Part shown: one piece after another, positions 1-4,968 of the stretch
Numbering within the stretch: the stretch's first letter is position 1
Layout of the letters: each line of letters starts with the position of its first letter
Source of the DNA: Candidatus Thalassarchaeaceae archaeon
GTDB taxonomy: Archaea; Thermoplasmatota; Poseidoniia; Poseidoniales; Thalassarchaeaceae
Assembly: GCA_013330385.1 (NCBI GenBank)
Contig: DUIL01000162.1
Location: forward strand, 1-5,765
Length of the DNA stretch: 5,765 nucleotides
Reading direction: 5' to 3'
The notes under the pieces: model-generated
What the model was told of the DNA's origin: nothing
Database searches by the model: none
The model's input: only the letters and a program-made list of their open reading frames with translations
Position numbers and translations under genes: made by a program

Positions 1-252
1 TGGACGCAATGTATCGTGACCTCCTGTATTTCTTACTCGACGCCACTGATATAGAGGGCGTTCAATCCAATTTCCATTCTTGGCGAGACGGAATCTTACG
101 ACGTTCTCCATGCCGTTATTACTCAAACTAATTTCTTCGGCATGGAGTGTATTTGACCAAGCACCGGTATCCATTTTCGCCATGGTTGCACCGGCTTCTA
201 GTTCTGGTAAACCAATCCACTCGCGCCAGCCGAGTACTGTTCTTGCGCTCAT
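1..252 (-). CDS. Retropepsin-like 'ATP-dependent zinc protease' family protein (PF05618, RimB-like), N-terminal part
   Basis: The first 84 codons of a minus-strand gene are visible; the rest lies left of the window. The protein begins MSARTVLGWREWIGLPEL, followed by AKMDTGAWSNTLHAEEI at about residues 25-41, and later RFRLAKNG, ERPLYQWRRVRNTGG and LRP. This order (GWREW..LPEL, then DTGA....LHA, then VRFR, ERP and R.T/SGG) is the signature of the family once called ATP-dependent zinc proteases and now seen as retropepsin-like aspartic proteases. D28-T29-G30 would be the catalytic triplet. The usual DTGAR reads DTGAW here. In bacteria such proteins often sit with RimK-type ATP-grasp ligases that add glutamates to proteins; no such partner is in view. 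The start at 252 puts GWREW at residues 8-12, as usual. A weak GGAG lies about 9 nt upstream, and an ATAGTTT box lies about 32 nt upstream. The family call is firm; the exact substrate is unknown. Confidence 0.85.
   Translation of the reverse strand, partial: MSARTVLGWREWIGLPELEAGATMAKMDTGAWSNTLHAEEISLSNNGMENVVRFRLAKNGNWIERPLYQWRRVRNTGGHDTLRP
106..147. repeat. 10-bp perfect inverted repeat inside the RimB-like coding sequence
   Basis: CTCCATGCCG (106-115) and CGGCATGGAG (138-147) are exact reverse complements separated by 22 nt. In an RNA they could form a 10-bp stem. The repeat lies within the coding region for about residues 36-49 of the minus-strand protein. It does not extend on either side. 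One such repeat in a few kilobases is near the level expected by chance. Confidence 0.4.
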
Positions 253-399
253 GCCAATTGACTCCGACCGCTGGCGACAAACTATCCTTCTTGAATCCGA
301 CGCCTCAAAGAGCAAGCGCGTCGTATGTGAAACGGTTTGAAACAGCCTCAATTGTTAACTCACGAATCTTTCATATATGGTTGGTCTGGGCCATCTCTA
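253..399. promoter_or_regulatory. Divergent intergenic region between the RimB-like gene and guaB
   Basis: These 147 bp lie between two divergently transcribed genes and must hold both promoters. Towards guaB there is a clear ATATAT box at 373-378. Towards the minus-strand gene there is a weaker box (minus strand ATAGTTT, about 280-286) centred about 31 nt before its ATG. A 6-bp inverted repeat (CGACGC at 298-303, GCGTCG at 318-323) sits between them and could be an operator, but repeats this short arise by chance. No RNA gene is apparent. Confidence 0.55.
371..380 (+). promoter_or_regulatory. TATA-like box for guaB, consistent with a leaderless transcript
   Basis: The sequence TCATATATGG holds an ATATAT core (373-378) centred about 24-25 nt before the guaB ATG at 400. 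An archaeal TATA box normally lies about 25-27 nt upstream of the transcription start, so the start would fall at or next to the ATG, giving a leaderless mRNA. No Shine-Dalgarno sequence precedes the ATG, which agrees. The box also argues against translation starting at the upstream in-frame TTG at 337. Confidence 0.5.
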
Positions 400-1863
400 A
401 TGGCGAGCGACACCATACCCGAGGCACTGACCTTCGATGACGTTCTTTTGTTGCCCGCTGAATCAGCGGTTCTTCCGGCCGAGGTTGACTTGAAAACTCA
501 GTTAACCACTTCTATATCTCTGAATATTCCAATCATGTCAGCAGCCATGGATACTGTGACTGAATCACGTATGGCTATTGCAATAGCGCAATCTGGTGGA
601 ATAGGAGTAATTCATCGAAACATGAGTATTGAGGACCAGGCAGCTAAAGTGAATACAGTCAAGCGATTTGAATCCGGCTTGGTTCTAGACCCAGTTATGG
701 TATCTCCAGAAACCACAATTGGTGAATTGCGTACTCTAAAAGACAGGTATGGATTTTCAGGAATGCCAGTTGTAGATGATGAAGGTAACTTAGTCGGTTT
801 GATTACAAATCGAGATATTCGATTTGTTGCAGATGATAACATTCTCGTCTCAGAAATGATGACTACAGATTTGGTAACAGTTCCTCCACACGTTGACCCA
901 GAAGTGGCCAAGAAACTCCTTCACCAACACCGCATAGAGAAGTTACTCGTGGTCGATGAGGATGGAAAGTGCTCAGGCATGATGACAGTTCGAGATATTC
1001 AGAGGAGTCGCGATAATCCAGATTCCTGTAAAGATCATCGCGGCCGACTCCGTGTCGCTGCTGCGACTGGTACTGGCGAGAAGGGCGTTGAACGCGCACT
1101 TGCCTTATTTGCAGCAGGTGCTGATGTTGTTGTTGTTGACACAGCTCATGGCCACTCGCACGGAGTCTTGCACACGGTTCGTCAAATTCGCGAACAAGCA
1201 GGTGCTGAGGCTCAGATTATTGCTGGAAATGTTGCAACCGGAGCGGCCGCAGAAGCCCTAATCGCAGCGGGTGCAAATGCCGTCAAGGTTGGAATCGGTC
1301 CCGGCTCAATCTGTACTACTCGAATCGTCTCAGGAGTAGGAGTTCCTCAACTAACTGCAGTTCAATCAGTAGTTGCAGTTTGCAAGAAAGCAGGCATCCC
1401 TGTTATTGCTGATGGTGGAATCAAATTCAGCGGAGATATCGCTAAGGCAATCGCAGCGGGTGCAGATTGTGTAATGGTAGGAAGTGTCCTAGCAGGAACA
1501 GATGAAGCACCAGGTGAAATCATCCTCTACCAAGGTCGTTCATACAAAGTCTATCGGGGCATGGGAAGCGTGGGTGCAATGTCTAAGGGTGCTCACGATC
1601 GATACTTCCAATCTGAGCAGGGCGACACTCGAAAGTATGTTCCAGAAGGCATTGAGGGGCGAGTTCCAGCAAGAGGACCAGTCGAGCATGTGATACACCA
1701 GTTAATTGGTGGTCTACGCTCCTCAATGGGTTACACAGGTAATGGTGATATTGCTAATATGAGAGCAAATTGTCAATTTATCAGAATTACAAACGCCGGC
1801 CTATCTGAATCTCACGTTCACGATGTTGAAATAACCCGTGAGGCTCCAAATTACCGACGCTGA
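400..1863 (+). CDS. guaB: Inosine-5'-monophosphate dehydrogenase
   Basis: This is a complete 487-aa IMP dehydrogenase, which oxidises IMP to XMP with NAD+, the committed step of GMP synthesis in the cytoplasm. The N-terminus (TFDDVLLLPAES, residues 11-22; PIMSAAMDTVTE, 44-55; GGIGVIHRNMS, 67-76) is typical. Two CBS domains occupy roughly residues 97-205. The catalytic loop GIGPGSICTT (298-307) carries Cys305. D338-G339-G340 and GSVLAGTDE (361-369) bind the IMP phosphate side, and YRGMGS (385-390) follows. The mobile flap keeps the Arg401-Tyr402 dyad and Glu416 in VPEGIEGR. The C-terminus SHVHDVEIT..APNY is canonical. Length matches the family (about 485-490 aa). I chose the ATG at 400 because it gives the usual N-terminus; the frame stays open upstream only through a TTG at 337, which would overlap the TATA-like box. 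It appears to be transcribed alone. Confidence 0.97.
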   Translation: MASDTIPEALTFDDVLLLPAESAVLPAEVDLKTQLTTSISLNIPIMSAAMDTVTESRMAIAIAQSGGIGVIHRNMSIEDQAAKVNTVKRFESGLVLDPVMVSPETTIGELRTLKDRYGFSGMPVVDDEGNLVGLITNRDIRFVADDNILVSEMMTTDLVTVPPHVDPEVAKKLLHQHRIEKLLVVDEDGKCSGMMTVRDIQRSRDNPDSCKDHRGRLRVAAATGTGEKGVERALALFAAGADVVVVDTAHGHSHGVLHTVRQIREQAGAEAQIIAGNVATGAAAEALIAAGANAVKVGIGPGSICTTRIVSGVGVPQLTAVQSVVAVCKKAGIPVIADGGIKFSGDIAKAIAAGADCVMVGSVLAGTDEAPGEIILYQGRSYKVYRGMGSVGAMSKGAHDRYFQSEQGDTRKYVPEGIEGRVPARGPVEHVIHQLIGGLRSSMGYTGNGDIANMRANCQFIRITNAGLSESHVHDVEITREAPNYRR

Positions 1864-1878
1864 ATCATAGATTGCGGG

Positions 1879-1892
1879 ACATATTGTTCAAG
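1879..1892 (+). promoter_or_regulatory. Promoter box, copy 1, upstream of the 48-aa membrane protein
   Basis: ACATATTGTTCAAG begins exactly 37 nt before the ATG at 1916. It matches the box before msrA (2062-2075) at 12 of 14 positions, at the same distance from the start. The AT-rich core fits an archaeal TATA element, and would place the transcript start about 6-8 nt before the ATG. A pyrimidine tract (1897-1909, CCCCCTCTCTCTC) lies between box and start. Confidence 0.55.
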
Positions 1893-1915
1893 ACTGCCCC
1901 CTCTCTCTCAGCAAT

Positions 1916-2062
1916 ATGAGTGAGGGATTGGCTGCGATTGTTGTCATCCTTCTTTTAATTCCGGGTTGGGCCGTTGGTTTAGGTGCCTTATTCCTCTATC
2001 TTTGGCATCGTTTTTATCGTTCTCAAAGAAATTCTACCGACACAGAATCCAAAATCGACTAA
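1916..2062 (+). CDS. Small single-span membrane protein, 48 aa, function unknown
   Basis: A short open frame from ATG to TAA encodes 48 residues. It begins MSEGLAAIVVILLLIPGW and has one continuous hydrophobic stretch (about residues 5-30), then a basic turn (WHRFYRSQR, about 30-38) and a polar acidic tail ending in ESKID. This is the layout of a small single-pass protein with, by the positive-inside rule, its C-terminus probably in the cytoplasm. It fills the gap between guaB and msrA, which would otherwise be 235 bp without a gene. Its upstream box is nearly identical in sequence and position to that of msrA, which supports a real transcribed gene. There is no Shine-Dalgarno sequence. I do not recognise a family. 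Confidence 0.65.
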   Translation: MSEGLAAIVVILLLIPGWAVGLGALFLYLWHRFYRSQRNSTDTESKID

Positions 2063-2075
2063 CATACTATTCAAG
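2062..2075 (+). promoter_or_regulatory. Promoter box, copy 2, upstream of msrA
   Basis: ACATACTATTCAAG begins exactly 37 nt before the GTG start of msrA at 2099 and is 12/14 identical to the box at 1879-1892. It begins within the stop codon of the 48-aa gene. Its position fits a TATA element giving a very short 5' leader, and it independently supports GTG 2099 as the start. Confidence 0.55.
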
Positions 2076-2098
2076 TCATTGTTCTGCTTCGTAAGAAT

Positions 2099-2620
2099 GT
2101 GGAACAGATAGTCCTCGGTGGTGGCTGCTTCTGGTGTGTAGAAGGGGCATTCAAGGATTTGCGCGGTGTCTCAGAAGTAATTTCTGGATATAGTGGAGGC
2201 GATGTCGAAAATCCGACTTATGAGCAGGTTTGTGGTAAACGCACCGGACACGCAGAAGTAGTTCGTGTTACTTTTGATCCAAATGTGATTCCACGCCGAA
2301 TTCTTTTGGAAGTTTTCTTTACTTGTCATAATCCGACTCAATTGAATCGTCAGGGTAACGACATAGGCCCTCAGTATCGCAGCTGTATATTCTATTCAAA
2401 TGATGAACAAAAACAAGATGCAGAGGCTGTTATTGAGTACTTACAACAAAACTTTGTAGATGACATTGTTACTGAAGTCAGCCCTCTAATTAATTTCTAT
2501 GTGGCCGAAGATTATCATCATGATTATTATGCAATAAATCCTCAAAATCCATATTGCCAAGTAGTAATCAGACCAAAAATTGCTAAGGTCAGGGCCAAAC
2601 ACGCCCATCTATATGAGTGA
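2099..2620 (+). CDS. msrA: Peptide-methionine (S)-S-oxide reductase MsrA
   Basis: This is a complete 173-aa MsrA, which reduces the S-epimer of methionine sulfoxide in proteins and repairs oxidative damage in the cytoplasm. The active-site motif GGGCFWCVEG (residues 7-16) holds catalytic Cys10 with Phe11-Trp12. Other hallmarks are SGYSGGDVENPTYEQVC (29-45), TGHAEVV with Glu53, LNRQGNDIGPQYRS (82-95) with Asp88 and Tyr93, and AEDYHHDY (136-143) before NPYCQVVI.PK. The usual GTQYRS reads GPQYRS, and HDPT reads HNPT. Candidate recycling cysteines are Cys13, Cys46 and Cys153. The start is GTG: the overlapping ATG at 2097 is in another frame and hits a stop after four codons, while GTG gives the family-typical MEQIVLGGGCFW. 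The last 8 nt overlap the alkB-like gene. No MsrB partner is visible. Confidence 0.96.
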   Translation: MEQIVLGGGCFWCVEGAFKDLRGVSEVISGYSGGDVENPTYEQVCGKRTGHAEVVRVTFDPNVIPRRILLEVFFTCHNPTQLNRQGNDIGPQYRSCIFYSNDEQKQDAEAVIEYLQQNFVDDIVTEVSPLINFYVAEDYHHDYYAINPQNPYCQVVIRPKIAKVRAKHAHLYE

Positions 2621-3620
2621 CTCCGGACTATCACCCGAGCCTTGGCCGGTTCACCTACTTGGACTGATTAATCCTATTCTAGTAATCACTGGAAATCTTC
2701 TCGGAGGGGTTTACACAGCAATGGGGGTAATCTTCATCTGGGGGCTCGGTCCAATACTAGATGTCTTAATGGGAAAAACCGAGAATCCTCGTCCTCCTAG
2801 GAACTCAGGAACCCCTTTCGTAGTTTTGTTATGGCTACACGGAATATTGCATATAGCGGTAATCGCCACTTTCTTCCAATTCGCAAATCAAGAAGCAGAA
2901 ATTAATCTCTGGTTAATCGCAGCCGCCCTTTCATCAGGCCTATCATCGGGAGCATCCGCCATTGTTACGGCGCATGAATTAGGTCACAAAAAACCAAGAA
3001 GTCCTGGTTGGCTTTTAGCCCGTGTTCTTCTTTTTAGTGTCCATTATCCTCACTTTACTGCTGAACACAATCATGTACACCACAAGTGGGTTGCTACCGA
3101 TCGTGATTCTGCTAGTGCAAGAAAGGAAGAAGGGCTCTGGATCTTCTGGTTCAGAACTATACCAGGCCAATTCTTATCTTCTGCTGGAGTTCATAATTCT
3201 AAAGGCAGAACTGGCATTAAAAATCCCACCTACCAAGGATTATTGTTGCAGATTATTGCAGTTATAGGGATTCTTTACTTCCCTAATGGAAAGGTGATGC
3301 TTGTAGGTTGGTTTATACTTTCATTGATTGCAATTCTAACTCTAGAATATGTCAACTACATTCGCCATTGGGGGTTGAGAAGGGGTGTTGATGAGCGTCA
3401 AACGGAGATGCATTCATGGAACACAGAGGCACGTTGGTCTCGCTGGTCTTTACTTGAATTGACACGTCACTCTCATCATCACTTGCAAGCCAGCGTCCCC
3501 TTTTGGAAACTACAACCTCACCCAGATGCTCCAGAACTTCCAGCCGGCTACTATGCCTGCTGGTGGCCATGTCTGATACCTCCTCTTTGGAGGCGATGGA
3601 TGACCCCACGTCTACCTTGA
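2613..3620 (+). CDS. AlkB-type membrane di-iron hydroxylase (alkane 1-monooxygenase / fatty acid desaturase superfamily)
   Basis: This complete 335-aa membrane enzyme has all the histidine clusters of AlkB hydroxylases: HELGHK (121-126), EHNHVHHKWVATDRDSASAR (151-170), NYIRHWGLRRG (248-258) and TRHSHHH (284-290). It also has the AlkB C-terminal block LQPHPDAPELPAGY (300-313) and IPPLWRRWMTPR (322-333). All nine iron-binding histidine positions known for AlkB appear present. Hydrophobic segments lie near 13-48, 68-90, 97-120, 133-145, 207-223 and 228-248. AlkB enzymes hydroxylate terminal carbons of alkanes using O2 and rubredoxin-delivered electrons. Departures from the classical motifs are HWGL for HYGL, HSHHH for HSDHH and EHNHVHH for EHNxGHH, and the protein is shorter than typical AlkB (about 400 aa), so the substrate may differ. 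The ATG at 2613 overlaps the msrA stop (ATGAGTGA). A TTG at 2580 would add 11 residues but is less likely. Confidence 0.88.
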   Translation: MSDSGLSPEPWPVHLLGLINPILVITGNLLGGVYTAMGVIFIWGLGPILDVLMGKTENPRPPRNSGTPFVVLLWLHGILHIAVIATFFQFANQEAEINLWLIAAALSSGLSSGASAIVTAHELGHKKPRSPGWLLARVLLFSVHYPHFTAEHNHVHHKWVATDRDSASARKEEGLWIFWFRTIPGQFLSSAGVHNSKGRTGIKNPTYQGLLLQIIAVIGILYFPNGKVMLVGWFILSLIAILTLEYVNYIRHWGLRRGVDERQTEMHSWNTEARWSRWSLLELTRHSHHHLQASVPFWKLQPHPDAPELPAGYYACWWPCLIPPLWRRWMTPRLP

Positions 3621-3684
3621 AACCCGAAGAAGAAAGTGTAGGTCAGGGGTAACCTTCAATTCTGACAGGAATCGCAGCGCACCC

Positions 3685-4119
3685 GTGGTTCCAAGTTCGA
3701 GGTCTTCCGAAGATGGTTCTTCGGACAAGGCTTGGGCTATCCATGCTGCAATTATTGGTCTTAATTCTGGTAATCTTCTATTCCGTGGATTGGAACTCGA
3801 TACAGAAAATCCAGAAATGTTCACTGTGGCATGTCTATCTATAATTGCCCTTGCCCTTCCCTTCCAAGCTATATTTTTCCTCATTAATTCTTACATACAA
3901 GAATCTACTCAAGTTCACCAGACAGAATATCAGATGCTTCAGAGATTATCTTTGATTTGTCAGACGGTATCATACCTCTCGCTAATAGGAATAGGTCTTC
4001 TAATGTTTGCTACACACCAATACATTGGAATTGCTTTTACGATTGGGACCATCATTGCTTTCTTCCTAGTTAGGGCTGCGATGATTCACTCAGAATCTCT
4101 CTCTGTTAGTCATAGGTGA
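3685..4119 (+). CDS. Unrecognised three-span membrane protein, 144 aa (start uncertain)
   Basis: I do not recognise this protein. It starts at GTG with a polar Ser/Asp-rich N-terminus (SSRSSEDGSSDK, about residues 4-15). Three hydrophobic segments follow at about 46-69, 88-109 and 112-134, with a polar stretch rich in Gln/Glu (IQESTQVHQTEYQ) between the first two. The C-terminus is short and hydrophilic. Conserved catalytic-looking residues are not evident. It follows the alkB-like gene by 64 nt and precedes another membrane-protein gene by 39 nt, on the same strand, so co-transcription is plausible. The start is weak: the frame is open back to a TGA at 3601-3603 without any other ATG, GTG or TTG. 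An overlapping frame beginning ATG at 3596 would join it if one base were added at a GGGG run (3646-3649). An ATG at 3817 would give a 100-aa product. Confidence 0.65.
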   Translation: MVPSSRSSEDGSSDKAWAIHAAIIGLNSGNLLFRGLELDTENPEMFTVACLSIIALALPFQAIFFLINSYIQESTQVHQTEYQMLQRLSLICQTVSYLSLIGIGLLMFATHQYIGIAFTIGTIIAFFLVRAAMIHSESLSVSHR

Positions 4120-4158
4120 CGTAGTGAGATTGATTGCTTACTTACGCTACGAACCTGT

Positions 4159-4968
4159 ATGCCCGGCGCCTATGCCCTACCTAGTTGGCCACCTGGAACG
4201 CCTTGGGAAGCCTATCTATTTGCATTACTCATCCCTTTTATTCTTCGATTTTGGCTACTTAGAAGACCATTACTTGACTTGATTTCAGTATTAGCACCGA
4301 AAGAAGAGAGAATGCGCCACTGGCGATGGCTTAGAAAAAATCATCAGAGACTACCTATCAGTGGCTTTGATGGGTTATTGAAACAGGAAGTAATTGCATT
4401 TTTACTACCTAGCATCGCTGCCGGAATAACTAGGTTAGGAATCGGTCAATTAGGTTGGAAAAATTGGGATGAGATTCCTAATTTGGGCGAAAAACTTCTG
4501 ATTTTTGCTTTGGTATACTGGATATTGTGGGACTTTAGACGAGTAATGCGCACTCGTCGCTCAGTCAAGAAAATGGCTAAGTTGAACCTTGAAAGAGTGA
4601 AACGTACTGTTGAGAGAGCTCTTGCTAGTCGAGACTTTCTTCGCAATATAGAGGAATTCCAAATCCCCCGGCCATGGGCATCAATTGAAGTTCCTCATTC
4701 AGTTGATGGTGAGGAAATGGCTCTCGAAAAGCCAAGTAAAATCAAAAGTTTGGGGGTGTTATTTCTTAACAAAGCTGCAGATTTGATTGATTATGGACTT
4801 GGATATGCGAAATATCCCGCAGAGGGAATCGCGGATCAAATAGAAAATCGAATGCAATCAATTCTTGACAAACATATGCAGGCTACTCGAGATTCTATGT
4901 TTAGTAATGTGATGTTTTCTTTATTCCCTTTACTTGTGCTCAAGTTTTTACCTTCGATTGTTGGATAA
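4159..4968 (+). CDS. Unrecognised multi-span membrane protein, 269 aa
   Basis: No family is recognised. The ATG at 4159 is the first possible start after an in-frame stop at 4117. The protein begins MPGAYALPSWPPGTPW and has hydrophobic segments near residues 18-35, 76-92, 111-126 and a C-terminal one at 249-268. Between the third and fourth lies a long, highly charged stretch (about 127-245) rich in Arg, Lys and Glu, including RRVMRTRRSVKKMAKLNLERVKR. This is likely a cytoplasmic helical region, possibly partly coiled coil. The tail is hydrophobic, ending FLPSIVG. It follows the 144-aa gene by 39 nt and its last 29 nt overlap the convergent MFS gene. It has no Shine-Dalgarno sequence or clear TATA box, so transcription from an upstream promoter is plausible. 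The open frame is long and membrane-protein-like, so it is probably real. Confidence 0.75.
   Translation: MPGAYALPSWPPGTPWEAYLFALLIPFILRFWLLRRPLLDLISVLAPKEERMRHWRWLRKNHQRLPISGFDGLLKQEVIAFLLPSIAAGITRLGIGQLGWKNWDEIPNLGEKLLIFALVYWILWDFRRVMRTRRSVKKMAKLNLERVKRTVERALASRDFLRNIEEFQIPRPWASIEVPHSVDGEEMALEKPSKIKSLGVLFLNKAADLIDYGLGYAKYPAEGIADQIENRMQSILDKHMQATRDSMFSNVMFSLFPLLVLKFLPSIVG

Noticed and set aside
3..131. Plus-strand open frame running in from the left edge, which could be the C-terminus of a gene (ending RRSPCRYYSN).
   Set aside because: The minus strand over the same bases encodes a clear PF05618 protein with family motifs, so this is a shadow frame.
298..323. Inverted repeat CGACGC/GCGTCG in the divergent intergenic region as an operator.
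   Set aside because: Only 6 bp with a 14-nt spacer; expected often by chance, so it is noted within the intergenic entry but not called as a site.
337..399. Extended guaB N-terminus from a TTG codon.
   Set aside because: The extra 21 residues are not typical of IMP dehydrogenase, and the stretch contains the TATA-like box; ATG 400 gives the standard N-terminus.
80..440. Two plus-strand open frames of 86 and 97 codons upstream of guaB.
   Set aside because: They overlap the RimB-like gene and the guaB start, and their translations show no family features.
612..1099. Minus-strand open frames inside guaB.
   Set aside because: They are antisense to a well-conserved enzyme and lack recognisable protein features.
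1897..1909. Pyrimidine tract CCCCCTCTCTCTC as a guaB terminator.
   Set aside because: It is C-rich rather than a T-run, has no hairpin, and lies downstream of the next gene's promoter box.
2097..2111. ATG at 2097 as the msrA start.
   Set aside because: It is in a different frame and reaches TAG after four codons; GTG 2099 gives the MsrA N-terminus.
3022..3609. Other-frame open frames inside the alkB-like gene (plus 3022-3267, minus 3352-3609).
   Set aside because: The histidine motifs of the AlkB frame run through both regions, so these are shadows.
3612..3884. Minus-strand 90-codon open frame opposite the 144-aa membrane protein.
   Set aside because: It lacks domain features, while the plus-strand frame has clear membrane spans and fits the gene run.
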